This document shows, in pieces, positions 33,621 to 42,215 of a DNA stretch of 64,000 nucleotides; the stretch's first letter is position 1, and every line of letters starts with the position of its first letter. Origin of the DNA: Ferruginibacter sp. HRS2-29. GTDB lineage: Bacteria; Bacteroidota; Bacteroidia; Chitinophagales; Chitinophagaceae. The stretch covers positions 169,633-233,632 of the forward strand of contig NZ_RJUB01000156.1 in assembly GCF_024343615.1 (NCBI RefSeq). The letters run 5' to 3'. Made by a program: the position numbers and the translations under genes. The notes under the pieces were generated by a model. That model made no database searches. It saw only the letters and a program-made list of their open reading frames with translations, and was not told the origin of the DNA.

Positions 33621-33989
33621 ATGAAAATAGCGATCGTAAAAAATTATTATGGTGATTTCGGCGGTGAGGAAACCGGGGGAAATGTCCCGAAAGAATACAC
33701 AGCAGATTCAACTGCGTGGCCGCTTTGGGAAGTATTTATCCGTAGCAAGCAAGGGCTTGACCATAAACATGCCGGCAGCCTCAAAGCCGCGGATGCACAG
33801 ATGGCCATTGAGAATGCACGTGATGTATACACCCGCCGGCAGGAAGGCGTGAGCTTATGGGTGGTAGAAAGCAAATATATACATGCCAGCAATCCCGATG
33901 ATGCGGAAAGTCTGTACGAACCTGCAGAGGACAAGATATATCGCCATCCGACTTTCTACGATTTGCCGGATGAGATCAAACACATGTAG
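33621..33989 (+). CDS. paaB: 1,2-phenylacetyl-CoA epoxidase subunit PaaB
   Basis: PaaB is a small subunit of the phenylacetyl-CoA epoxidase, thought to bridge the PaaAC units. The 122 residues include the diagnostic WPLWEVFIRSKQGLDHKHAG (about 34-53) and, later, AMENARDVYTRRQEGVSLWV-like sequence (IENARDVYTRRQEGVSLWVV). The visible protein has an N-terminal extension of about 25 residues relative to short homologues, including DFGGEETGGNVPKEYTADST. It lies 15 bp after osmC and 55 bp before paaC. The gap to paaC contains AATTAAGAATTAAAAATTAA repeat words. Confidence 0.92.
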   Translation: MKIAIVKNYYGDFGGEETGGNVPKEYTADSTAWPLWEVFIRSKQGLDHKHAGSLKAADAQMAIENARDVYTRRQEGVSLWVVESKYIHASNPDDAESLYEPAEDKIYRHPTFYDLPDEIKHM

Positions 33990-34044
33990 TCAATTAAGAA
34001 TTAAAAATTAAGAATTAAGAATTTTTTCAAAGGAGGTTTCTAAA

Positions 34045-34788
34045 ATGGATCAGCAACAGCTTATTGATTATACTTTATTTCTCGCGGACACCAATCTTAT
34101 CCTTGCACAGCGCAATGCGGAATGGTGTGCGCATGGTCCTATTCTGGAACAGGATATCGCCATTACCAACATATCCCTTGACCTTATCGGGCAGTCGCGA
34201 AATTTTTATCAGCATGCAGCAATACTGCTGGGCAATGGTACCACCGAGGATTCGCTGGCTTATCTACGTGCCGAACGGGAATTTAAAAACCTGCTGATCA
34301 CTGAACTTCCCAACAATGATTGGGCACACACCGTTCTCCGGCAATTTGTATACAGCGTTTATGCGCAACTGTTATATACACAACTGATGGGAGGTAATGA
34401 TAAACAAATTGCAGCTATCGCGGAAAAAGCGTTGAAAGAAATCTCCTACCATATCAAATGGAGCAGCGAATGGGTGATCCGTCTCGGTGATGGAACCGAA
34501 GAGAGTAATCAGCGTATTAATAAGGCAATCGATAATCTTTGGCCCTACACCGGTGAATTTTTCAACCCGGCATATTATGAAACAGCAGTAAAGCAGCTCG
34601 ATTTCGCCGGATTGCAAGATTCCTGGACACAAAAAGTGACATCTGTTCTGGAAGAAGCTACGCTTTCTTTTCCGCAAAATGTCTTTATGCATAGCGGCGG
34701 CAAACAGGGAGTGCATACTGAAAACCTTGGCTACATATTGGCAGATCTTCAATATTTGCAGCGGGCTTATCCGGGGGCCGAGTGGTGA
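34045..34788 (+). CDS. paaC: 1,2-phenylacetyl-CoA epoxidase structural subunit
   Basis: PaaC is the ferritin-like partner that stabilises PaaA and lacks a functional iron site. The 247 residues are typical in length. Characteristic segments are LAQRNAEWCAHGPILEQDIA (residues about 20-39), the SRNFYQHAA helix and, near the C-terminus, HSGGKQGVHTENLGYIL. It is the last paa gene visible here: paaD, paaG, paaZ and others are not in the window. Immediately after its stop (17 bp) a minus-strand RAYT transposase gene begins, so the rest of the operon may have been displaced or may never have been here. Confidence 0.93.
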   Translation: MDQQQLIDYTLFLADTNLILAQRNAEWCAHGPILEQDIAITNISLDLIGQSRNFYQHAAILLGNGTTEDSLAYLRAEREFKNLLITELPNNDWAHTVLRQFVYSVYAQLLYTQLMGGNDKQIAAIAEKALKEISYHIKWSSEWVIRLGDGTEESNQRINKAIDNLWPYTGEFFNPAYYETAVKQLDFAGLQDSWTQKVTSVLEEATLSFPQNVFMHSGGKQGVHTENLGYILADLQYLQRAYPGAEW

Positions 34789-34805
34789 TGTAATTAAATG
34801 CCTAT

Positions 34806-35267
34806 CTATTCCGGCAGTGTGAAAATGTATTCTTCTTTCCAATCAACGTCAAACTCTGTCAGAAGCCTTTTGTATTCATTTAAAAAATTCTCTTTTTTGT
34901 GATGAACTTCCTGATTCTGGATGTACTTTATCACATTCGGCACCTCACTTTTTGCATATGAAAATGCTCCATACCCTTCCTGCCATGCAAATTTATCTTT
35001 ACAAAATTCTTTTTCATTCAGCCATCTGCTGCTTTCTCCTTTTACCAGTTGCATTAATGAGGAAATGGATTGATGCGGCCGCATGCCTAATAAAATATGA
35101 ATATGAACGGGCTCGCTGTTTATCTGTAGCATTTTATGTTTATTGTCCTGGAAAATAGCTGTCATATATTTATGCAATTGTGTATTCCATTCCCTGGATA
35201 TCAGTGCTTGCCTGTATTTTACCGCAAAAACGAACTGGATATGTAATTGTGTATAGGTGTTTGGCAT
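34806..35267 (-). mobile_element. IS200-like Y1 transposase (RAYT/TnpA-type)
   Basis: This encodes 153 residues, a complete Y1_Tnp domain of the HUH nuclease class. The metal-binding HUH motif is EPVHIHILL (H55, H57) and the catalytic Tyr is Y115 in NVIKYIQNQEVHH. KFAWQEGYGAFSYAKSEV is typical of the Bacteroidota branch. Such proteins nick and join single-stranded DNA at hairpins. There is no TnpB and no obvious IS200 end beyond 34805, but an array of GTTCCTACGGAAC palindromes lies just upstream of the gene, as expected for a REP-associated (RAYT) domesticated transposase rather than a full insertion sequence. A consensus promoter reads into it from 35312-35283. The frame is intact. Confidence 0.88.
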
Positions 35268-35282
35268 GCCATTTATTTATAC

Positions 35283-35312
35283 CAAAAATAATCGATGCCA
35301 TATATTCAACAA
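35283..35312 (-). promoter_or_regulatory. Consensus promoter of the RAYT gene
   Basis: On the minus strand TTG at 35312-35310 is spaced 19 bp from TATTTTTG at 35290-35283. Both elements and the spacing match the Bacteroidota rule exactly. Predicted transcription starts about 12 nt before the ATG at 35267. Confidence 0.65.
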
Positions 35313-35361
35313 TTGGTGAAAACATCGATAAATGCCGTTATTTTTCCCGGCGGTTTTGCGT

Positions 35362-35749
35362 TACACATCGTTCCTACGGAACGAAATATGATAATATTTT
35401 TCATCTACCTACACACCGTTCCTACGGAACGGAATGCGAAAATGCGGATTGAATTGTTTCTACCGGTATACCGTTCTTACGGAACGGAATGCGAAAGCAT
35501 TTTTATGCCCACAGGTCATTCTATAGAACGAAAATGCTGATTGATAATTGTTTCTACCAATACACCGTTTCCCACGGAACTGAATACGATAGCCGGTTTA
35601 TCTATCCACAGACTTTTCTACGCAAAGGATTACAATCACATATTCTGGGCCGGTTATCGAATAATAAAATATAATCGGTTTTTGTTCCGTAGGAACAACT
35701 TGTGGGTAGACCAAAGATTGCATATATGCATTTTGTTCCGTAGGAACAA
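35362..35749. repeat. REP-like palindrome array next to the RAYT gene
   Basis: Seven palindromic units occur with 46-56 bp spacing within each cluster. Cores at 35369-35383, 35415-35431, 35471-35487 and 35565-35582 read as variants of CCGTTCCTACGGAACGG, with a decayed copy around 35517-35530. Cores at 35682-35698 and 35733-35749 read TTGTTCCGTAGGAACAA, the reverse complement orientation. The first group shares flanks such as TTTCTACC upstream and GGAATGCGAAAATGC downstream. The array fills most of the gap 35268-35799, which has no gene. Confidence 0.85.
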
Positions 35750-35799
35750 TGTGTGTGCGGATGAATCGAGGATTTAAGAAGGGTGAAATGTTATCGGTT

Positions 35800-37341
35800 C
35801 TACTGCATCTTCTCAAACTTCCTCCTTATCACATCCTGCACGGGGATCCCGTCTATCTTGCTTTCCAGCCAGCTAACGATATCCAGGTATTGATAGGAGC
35901 GGCGGTTGTATTTACTGGTAGAAACTGTTTCGAGCTTATCCCGTAACGCGATGAATGATTTTTTTATATCTGCCGGTTTGGAAGATAATGACCTTCGCAG
36001 GAACGCGAATATTTCCGTGAGCACCGCATCCAGGTTTTCCATTTTTGACAGGAAACGATATACCGATTTTATCAGGTATTCCACCAGTTCCATATTCCCC
36101 AGTTCGTAATGTGCTATCAGGTGCAGCAGGCGGGCAAAACATTGGATGTCGGTACGCAACTGCCCCACTTTAAGATGAATGATCTTGTTGAGATAGTCTA
36201 CTGCTTTTTCATTATCACCAGAACCAAAATACAGGCTCGCGATCTTGTAATAAAAGACCAGCACCCGATGCATATCAATGTATTGCTGGTATTGCTTCAG
36301 CTTTTCTTCAATGGGTTTTACCAGCGCCAGCCCTTCGGTAAAAGTGCCTTCCAGGAAATGCTGATTGATGCGGGCCGTATATAAATACACGAATGTCTGT
36401 ATCTCCAGGTTTTCGCTGAAACCTCCTGCCAGTGCATAAAATTTCTCCAGCTGCTTCAGCTCAAAATTCATTTTTTCATGCCTTCCGATGATGAACAAAG
36501 CATTCAACAGGTTGTGCACCGCTTTTACATACAAAAACGGATCTTCTTTTTTTGCTTCTGGATGCTCGTCAAATAATTGCACCCATTTTTCCGCATGACG
36601 GTAATATCTTGTAAAATCAAGCTGGATGATGTAATACCAGCAATAACTCTGGTGCAGGTATGCTTTTCCAAAAAAACTGATCTGGGCTTCGTTGATCCCT
36701 TCAATGCTTTTCCGGAAGACCTTTTCAATCTCATGGCTGTGTTTTTCATCATTTACATGCCCGTTTTCCAGGTACAGCTCATACATCTTCAACGCCACAT
36801 TCGAAAGATGTGTCACTTCATTGATCTGCCGGATGCTGAAGTCCGTTTCATCGATCAGTTGCGCAGCCCGCCCCTTCAGGCTCCTGGTGATATGCCTTGC
36901 CTCAATATCTTTTTCAAACTGCAATATTTCAAGCGTGAGTATGAAATGGCTGTTTGATCTTGCCACCAGTTTTACCTTTTCCAGTATTTTCAAAGCCTGC
37001 AGGATAAGTCCGCGGTTGTACAATATCTTCGCAAAATCTATCTGCTCCCGTATCTGTATCTCCATGTTTTTAAGGCTGTGCAACAACCTTAATGCGGTGA
37101 GCAGCTCACCATACAAATGTGCTTTAAGATTGGGTAATTGCTGACGGCTTATGGAAGGTACTTTCTTCAGGATCTGCTCTTCGTTGTACTCTTTAGAACT
37201 GTCCAGGACATCAAAAAGCCGTACGAATTTCGACTCCTCATTTGCCTGGTTCCTGGATATATATAACTTAAAATGACGCTTTTCTGCTCCCACGAGCGAT
37301 TTTACCAATAAAAAAAGAGGATCATTTAGGTGGTTTGGCAT
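35800..37341 (-). CDS. Large helical (TPR-like) protein, unknown function
   Basis: This encodes 513 residues with no signal peptide or membrane helix, so probably cytosolic. The sequence is helical throughout, with degenerate TPR-like pairs (for example NRGLILQALKILEKVKLV at about 110-127 and KIASLYFGSGDNEKAVDYLN at about 375-394). It begins MPNHLNDPLFLLVKSLVGAE. I do not recognise a specific family; similar-looking proteins are widespread in Chitinophagaceae with no known role. It lies between the palindrome array and the leucine genes and is transcribed away from the latter. Its long intact frame and residue composition support it as a real gene. Confidence 0.72.
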   Translation of the reverse strand: MPNHLNDPLFLLVKSLVGAEKRHFKLYISRNQANEESKFVRLFDVLDSSKEYNEEQILKKVPSISRQQLPNLKAHLYGELLTALRLLHSLKNMEIQIREQIDFAKILYNRGLILQALKILEKVKLVARSNSHFILTLEILQFEKDIEARHITRSLKGRAAQLIDETDFSIRQINEVTHLSNVALKMYELYLENGHVNDEKHSHEIEKVFRKSIEGINEAQISFFGKAYLHQSYCWYYIIQLDFTRYYRHAEKWVQLFDEHPEAKKEDPFLYVKAVHNLLNALFIIGRHEKMNFELKQLEKFYALAGGFSENLEIQTFVYLYTARINQHFLEGTFTEGLALVKPIEEKLKQYQQYIDMHRVLVFYYKIASLYFGSGDNEKAVDYLNKIIHLKVGQLRTDIQCFARLLHLIAHYELGNMELVEYLIKSVYRFLSKMENLDAVLTEIFAFLRRSLSSKPADIKKSFIALRDKLETVSTSKYNRRSYQYLDIVSWLESKIDGIPVQDVIRRKFEKMQ

Positions 37342-37516
37342 CGTAAATTTTTTTTGTAAAACCCTTTATTTACGGGCTTTTCAGACACATTCGGGTGTTT
37401 CCGGCGGCGTAAAACAACCTTCATTTTGATTTCTTCCGGTATCTAAACAGGTCTACTTTACACGACTGCTCCAAAATTACGGCAGCACAACGGTTTTACA
37501 TATTTAATATTTAAGC

Positions 37517-38680
37517 ATGGCAGATAATAAGATATTCATTTTTGATACCACACTCCGCGACGGCGAGCAGGTACCCGGTTGCAAACTGAACAGTAATGAA
37601 AAAGTAGAACTGGCGCTGCAACTCGAAACCCTGGGAGTTGACATCATCGAAGCAGGCTTCCCCGTCTCTTCACCCGGCGATTTCGCTTCGGTGAACGAGA
37701 TATCCAAAGTGATCAAAAATGCCACTGTGTGCGGACTTACAAGAGCTGTTCAAAAAGATATTGAAGTGGCTGCGGAGGCGCTGAAGTATGCACAACGTCC
37801 CCGGATACACACAGGAATAGGTACTTCCGATCTTCATATTAAAGCAAAATTTAATGCCACGCAGGAAGAGATCCTGCAAAGGGCGGTGCAGGCGGTGAAA
37901 TGGGCGAAAAATTTTGTTGATGATGTGGAATTTTACGCGGAAGATGCCGGCCGAACCGATAACGAATACCTGGCGCGTGTGATCGAAGCCGTTATAAAGG
38001 CCGGCGCAACCACCGTCAACATCCCCGACACCACCGGTTATTGCCTTCCTCATCAATATGGTGAAAAGATCGCTTATCTCGCCAATAATGTTCCTAACAT
38101 CGACAAGGCGATCATCTCCTGTCATTGCCACAACGACCTCGGACTTGCTACAGCCAATTCCATCGCTGGCATCATCAATGGTGCAAGGCAGATAGAGTGT
38201 ACCATCAACGGGCTGGGCGAAAGGGCCGGCAACACTTCGCTGGAAGAAGTGGCGATGATTATCCAATCACACAAGACACTTGGTTTTTACACAAACATAG
38301 ATAGCAAACAACTGAATCCATTGAGCCGTACGGTATCCGATGTGATGCGTATGCCGGTGCAACCCAATAAAGCGATCGTTGGCAGCAACGCCTTTTCCCA
38401 TTCTTCAGGTATTCACCAGGATGGGTTCCTGAAAGACGCACTCACTTACGAGATCATCAACCCGGAAGAAGTGGGCGCCGACAGTTCGAAGATCGTACTA
38501 ACGGCAAGGAGTGGACGAAGCGCACTTGCATTCAGGTTTCAAAAACTCGGGTTCCAGTTTACCCGCAATGATGTAGACGCTTTATACAATGAATTTGTAA
38601 AAGTTGCCGACAGCAAAAAAGAAGTGAGCGATGAAGATCTGGAAATCATGGCAAAAACTTATGCTACCCAGGTTGCGTAA
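37517..38680 (+). CDS. leuA: 2-isopropylmalate synthase, short form
   Basis: LeuA condenses acetyl-CoA with 2-oxoisovalerate, the committed step of leucine synthesis. The 387 residues contain the HMGL-like TIM barrel: FDTTLRDGEQVPGCKL (residues 8-23, with R14, D15 and Q18), the metal His pair in SCHCHNDLGLAT (about 198-209) and NGLGERAGNTSLEEV. After the barrel come only the linker subdomains (HSSGIHQDGFLKD). The C-terminal LeuA dimer domain, which binds leucine for feedback inhibition in the 500-residue form, is absent. Leucine control may therefore be at another level. It begins the leu-ilv cluster. An alternative, homocitrate or citramalate synthase, is unlikely given its neighbours. Confidence 0.93.
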   Translation: MADNKIFIFDTTLRDGEQVPGCKLNSNEKVELALQLETLGVDIIEAGFPVSSPGDFASVNEISKVIKNATVCGLTRAVQKDIEVAAEALKYAQRPRIHTGIGTSDLHIKAKFNATQEEILQRAVQAVKWAKNFVDDVEFYAEDAGRTDNEYLARVIEAVIKAGATTVNIPDTTGYCLPHQYGEKIAYLANNVPNIDKAIISCHCHNDLGLATANSIAGIINGARQIECTINGLGERAGNTSLEEVAMIIQSHKTLGFYTNIDSKQLNPLSRTVSDVMRMPVQPNKAIVGSNAFSHSSGIHQDGFLKDALTYEIINPEEVGADSSKIVLTARSGRSALAFRFQKLGFQFTRNDVDALYNEFVKVADSKKEVSDEDLEIMAKTYATQVA

Positions 38681-38729
38681 AAAATCAATCGTTGAATTGT
38701 AACAAACTTTATTATTCACTAACAATCTA

Positions 38730-38753
38730 AGTTCCCCGTCAGGGGATAGGGGT
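38730..38753 (+). repeat. Half-copy of the AGTTCCCC-CAGGGG repeat at the leuC start
   Basis: AGTTCCCCGTCAGGGGATAG and the following GGGT end directly at the leuC ATG. The stretch is a shorter relative of the 29-bp element at 45115-45143 and 45252-45280. Confidence 0.65.
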
Positions 38754-40163
38754 ATGGGAAAAACACTTTTTGAAAAGATCTGGGACAAACATATCGTCAA
38801 AACCATCGACGACGGGCCTTCTGTATTATACATCGACAAACACCTGATCCACGAAGTAACCAGTCCGCAGGCATTTGCGGGAATCGAGAAACGTGGTTTA
38901 CAAATATTCCGTCCTCAGCAGGTAGTAGCAACTGCCGATCACAACGTTCCAACATTGGATCAGCATCTGCCCATCAAAGAACAACTCAGCAGGCTGCAGG
39001 TTGATACATTGATAAAAAACTGCGCCAATCACAATATCGAATTATATGGCCTTGGCCATCCTTACCAGGGGATCGTTCACGTGATCGGCCCTGAGCTCGG
39101 CATCACACAGCCGGGCATGACGATCGTTTGCGGTGACAGCCACACCAGTACACACGGGGCTTTCGGCTCCATCGCATTCGGTATCGGTACCAGCGAAGTA
39201 GAAATGGTTTTTGCTACACAATGTTTGTTGCAGACAAAGCCCAAACAAATGCGCATCAATGTGGAAGGTGAATTAAGAGATGGCGTGCTGTCGAAAGACA
39301 TCGTGTTATATATAGTATCAAAAATTTCCGCCAGCGGCGCAACAGGTTACGCGGTGGAATATGCCGGCAGCACCATCCGCAATTTGTCGATGGAAGCACG
39401 CATGACGGTGTGTAATATGAGCATTGAAATGGGCGCCCGTTGCGGGCTCATCGCACCCGACGAAACTACTTTTCAATATGTGCATGGCCGCACATTTGCG
39501 CCGGAAGGAGTTGACTGGATAAAATCATTACAGTACTGGGAAACATTATTCAGCGATGACGATGCAAAATTTGACGCAGAGATCACCATCAACGCAGCTG
39601 ACATAGAACCGATGATCACTTACGGAACCAATCCGGGAATGGGTATCGGGGTAAACGGGCTCGTGCCGCTCGGTCAATCGATCGATGAAAAAGACAGGCC
39701 TTCTTTTGTGAAAGCGATGGAATACATGGGCATAGCACCAGGGACTGCTATCAAAGGGCAAAAAGTGGATTATGTTTTTATCGGAAGCTGTACCAACAGC
39801 CGCATCGAAGATCTGCGCCTGGTAGCGGATTTTGTAAAAGGCAAACGCAAAGCCGATGATGTGGAAGTATGGATTGTTCCGGGAAGCAAACAGGTAGAGC
39901 AACAGGCGATAGAAGAAGGGATAGACAAAGTATTTGAAGAAGCCGGGTTCCAATTGCGCCAGCCAGGTTGCAGCGCCTGCCTCGGTATGAATGAAGATAA
40001 GATACCCGCAGGAAAATATTGCATCAGCACCAGCAACAGGAATTTTGAAGGAAGGCAAGGTGCCGGAGCCAGAACATTACTGGCAAGCCCGCTAACGGCA
40101 GCTGCAGCCGCCATTACAGGCAGAGTGACAGATGTAAGCGAGATGTTGGCAGTGCATAATTAA
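38754..40163 (+). CDS. leuC: 3-isopropylmalate dehydratase large subunit
   Basis: LeuC with LeuD isomerises 2- to 3-isopropylmalate; LeuC binds a 4Fe-4S cluster. The 469 residues are standard for the bacterial LeuC type. The cluster Cys residues are seen in FIGSCTNSRIEDL (about 340-352) and PGCSACLGMNED (about 403-414). The substrate-binding stretch GDSHTSTHGAFG (about 128-139) is intact. It lies 73 bp after leuA with a G-rich repeat just before the ATG, and 127 bp before leuD. Confidence 0.96.
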   Translation: MGKTLFEKIWDKHIVKTIDDGPSVLYIDKHLIHEVTSPQAFAGIEKRGLQIFRPQQVVATADHNVPTLDQHLPIKEQLSRLQVDTLIKNCANHNIELYGLGHPYQGIVHVIGPELGITQPGMTIVCGDSHTSTHGAFGSIAFGIGTSEVEMVFATQCLLQTKPKQMRINVEGELRDGVLSKDIVLYIVSKISASGATGYAVEYAGSTIRNLSMEARMTVCNMSIEMGARCGLIAPDETTFQYVHGRTFAPEGVDWIKSLQYWETLFSDDDAKFDAEITINAADIEPMITYGTNPGMGIGVNGLVPLGQSIDEKDRPSFVKAMEYMGIAPGTAIKGQKVDYVFIGSCTNSRIEDLRLVADFVKGKRKADDVEVWIVPGSKQVEQQAIEEGIDKVFEEAGFQLRQPGCSACLGMNEDKIPAGKYCISTSNRNFEGRQGAGARTLLASPLTAAAAAITGRVTDVSEMLAVHN

Positions 40164-40188
40164 AATTCATATTCCAGAATGAATATGT

Positions 40189-40273
40189 TGTCACCCTGAG
40201 CTTGTCGAAGGGTTTCGCATCCTGGATATTTTTACTAAAGACTCGATACACCTTTGACAAGTTCAGGTTGACA
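40189..40273. repeat. Hairpin repeat of the CTGAGCTTGTCGAAGG family in leuC-leuD
   Basis: TGTCACCCTGAGCTTGTCGA (from 40189) and CCTTTGACAAGTTCAGGTTG (40251-40270) are imperfect inverted copies. The same element occurs at 21932-21982 and 46976-47038. Confidence 0.75.
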
Positions 40274-40290
40274 GAAAGAAAAAGTTTAAA

Positions 40291-40884
40291 ATGAGCAAAA
40301 ACAAAATAAATATCATCCATTCCACTTTCGTTCCGTTGAATATCGAAAACGTGGATACCGATCAGATCATTCCCGCCCGGTTTTTAAAAGGTACCACAAG
40401 GGATGGATTTGGAAAAAATCTTTTCCGCGATTGGCGCTATGAAAATGATGATGAAACAAAACCAAAACCGGATTTTGTTTTAAATCAATCAAAATATAAA
40501 GGACAGATATTAGTTGCCGGAAAAAATTTCGGATGCGGTTCTTCCAGGGAACATGCCGCCTGGGCTATACTGGATGCGGGGTTCACTGCGGTGGTGAGTA
40601 GTTTTTTTGCAGATATTTTTAAGAACAATGCATTGAACAACGGAGTATTGCCAATTACCGTGAGCGAAAATTTTTTAGATAAAATATTCGCAGAGGGAAC
40701 CGAATCGACTATCACCATCAGTTTACCCGAACAAACTATCACCATTGATTCTACCGGAGAACAGCAAAGGTTTGATATCAACAGTTATAAAAAAGAATGC
40801 CTGTTGAATGGCTACGACGACATCGATTATTTACTCAACATAAAACCTGAAATCGAAGCGTATGAAGAAAGCGTGAAATACTAA
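40291..40884 (+). CDS. leuD: 3-isopropylmalate dehydratase small subunit
   Basis: LeuD forms the swivelling domain that completes the LeuCD active site. The 197 residues match the family. VDTDQIIPARFLKGT (about 20-34) and FGCGSSREHAAWAILDAGF (about 75-93) are the diagnostic substrate-binding segments. It follows leuC by 127 bp (filled by a dispersed hairpin) and precedes leuB by 46 bp. Confidence 0.96.
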   Translation: MSKNKINIIHSTFVPLNIENVDTDQIIPARFLKGTTRDGFGKNLFRDWRYENDDETKPKPDFVLNQSKYKGQILVAGKNFGCGSSREHAAWAILDAGFTAVVSSFFADIFKNNALNNGVLPITVSENFLDKIFAEGTESTITISLPEQTITIDSTGEQQRFDINSYKKECLLNGYDDIDYLLNIKPEIEAYEESVKY

Positions 40885-40930
40885 TGCTTCATTCATATCT
40901 CATAACTCATAATTTATAACTGAAAGAAAA

Positions 40931-42046
40931 ATGTTTAAGAAGATCGCAGTATTGAATGGAGACGGCATCGGGCCTGAAGTGACCCGCCAATCGGTAAAAG
41001 TGTTGAAAGCTATTGCCGAACAGTTCGACCATGAATTCATTTTTACAGAAGCATTGATCGGTGCAGATGCTATCGACAAGACAGGTTCACCTCTGCCATC
41101 GGAAACAATCGATATCTGCCTGGACAGCGATGCGATCTTATTCGGCGCCATCGGCCATCCGAAATATGATAACGACCCATCGGCCAAAGTAAGGCCGGAA
41201 CAAGGTTTGCTGGGATTAAGGAAAGCGTTGCAATTGTATGCAAACATCCGCCCGGTAACCACTTACCCAACACTCCATTTTCTTTCGCCTTTAAAAACAA
41301 AGAATATCGAAGATGTGGATTTTGTGATATTCAGGGAACTCACCGGAGGGATTTATTTTGGCAAAAAAGAATTGAGCGAGGATGGACAAAGTGCATCGGA
41401 TGATTGTTCTTACACTAAAGAAGAAATTGAACGTGTTTCGCACCTGGCTTTTAAAGCAGCTCAGCAGCGTAAGAAAAAATTGACACTTGTTGATAAAGCG
41501 AATGTGCTTGAAACAAGCCGCCTTTGGAGAAAAGTGGTACAGGAAATTGCTCCGCAATATGCAGATGTCACTGTTGATTACCTGTTTGTGGATAACGCTG
41601 CAATGCAGATCATCCTTAACCCGAAACAATTTGATGTTGTTCTCACAGAAAATATGTTTGGTGATATCATCAGCGATGAAGCCAGTGTTATCAGTGGTTC
41701 GCTTGGGTTGTTGCCTTCAGCATCAGTAGGTAATCGCACTGCTTTGTTTGAACCTATTCATGGTTCTTATCCGCAGGCCGCGGGAAAAGATATCGCCAAT
41801 CCGGTAGGTTCTATCCTGTCGGCAGCCATGTTGCTGGATCATATCGGTTTGCCTGAAGAAGCAGCACTGGTACGCAATGCCGTGACCTGGACAATTGAAA
41901 ACAGGTTCGTTACAAAAGACATCGACCCGATCAATTTTTATTTCACTTCAACCGTTGGAGAACTGGTGATTGACTATATCAACAAGAATTTCTTCGAACG
42001 TGTGAACAACGAGAATATTGAATTGAGAAAATCTACAATCATATAA
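40931..42046 (+). CDS. leuB: 3-isopropylmalate dehydrogenase
   Basis: LeuB oxidatively decarboxylates 3-isopropylmalate with NAD+ to give 2-oxoisocaproate. The 371 residues show LNGDGIGPEV at the N-terminus, the substrate Arg cluster (PEQGLLGLRKALQLYANIRP), the catalytic Tyr/Lys region with LVDKANVLETSRLWR (about 187-201) and a metal-binding Asp set in ENMFGDIISDEASVI. The NAD-type adenine loop HGSYPQAAGKDIANP is present. It is the last leu gene; a palindromic A/T hairpin and the ilv attenuator follow. Confidence 0.96.
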   Translation: MFKKIAVLNGDGIGPEVTRQSVKVLKAIAEQFDHEFIFTEALIGADAIDKTGSPLPSETIDICLDSDAILFGAIGHPKYDNDPSAKVRPEQGLLGLRKALQLYANIRPVTTYPTLHFLSPLKTKNIEDVDFVIFRELTGGIYFGKKELSEDGQSASDDCSYTKEEIERVSHLAFKAAQQRKKKLTLVDKANVLETSRLWRKVVQEIAPQYADVTVDYLFVDNAAMQIILNPKQFDVVLTENMFGDIISDEASVISGSLGLLPSASVGNRTALFEPIHGSYPQAAGKDIANPVGSILSAAMLLDHIGLPEEAALVRNAVTWTIENRFVTKDIDPINFYFTSTVGELVIDYINKNFFERVNNENIELRKSTII

Positions 42047-42064
42047 AACGTAACGCTGATTTAT

Positions 42065-42093
42065 GATTTATTATGATCAGATCATAATAAATC
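42065..42093. repeat. Perfect 14-bp palindrome downstream of leuB
   Basis: GATTTATTATGATC and GATCATAATAAATC pair perfectly around a single A. There is no T run after it, so it is not an efficient terminator. It may protect the 3' end of the leu mRNA or be a protein-binding site. Confidence 0.8.
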
Positions 42094-42167
42094 ATCATCA
42101 TAATTATCCGCGTTGAGTTAAATTTTGCCGAAGGCAAAAAATAAAAAATAAAAAAACAAAAAAGTTC

Positions 42168-42198
42168 TTTGTTTATAAACAGGGCAGTCGTAGATTAG
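42168..42198 (+). promoter_or_regulatory. Candidate promoter of the ilv leader transcript
   Basis: TTTG at 42168-42171 is spaced 19 bp from TAGATTAG at 42191-42198 (five of the six fixed bases of TAnnTTTG). It would start a transcript about 12 nt before the leader-peptide ATG at 42216. Confidence 0.5.
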
Positions 42199-42215
42199 CA
42201 TTATAATACTTCTTC

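Noticed and set aside
35362..35749. Possible CRISPR array because of regularly spaced palindromes
   Set aside because: Repeats are only about 17 bp, occur in two orientations, have decayed copies and related flanks, and there are no cas genes. The RAYT/REP explanation fits better.
37342..37516. Leu-rich leader peptide upstream of leuA
   Set aside because: No ATG-started frame with Leu codons and no terminator hairpin are visible in this spacer.
42122..42150. TTTTGCC-GAA-GGCAAAA hairpin as a leuB terminator
   Set aside because: On the plus strand it is followed by A-rich, not T-rich, DNA, so it would not terminate leuB transcription; the loop is also very small.
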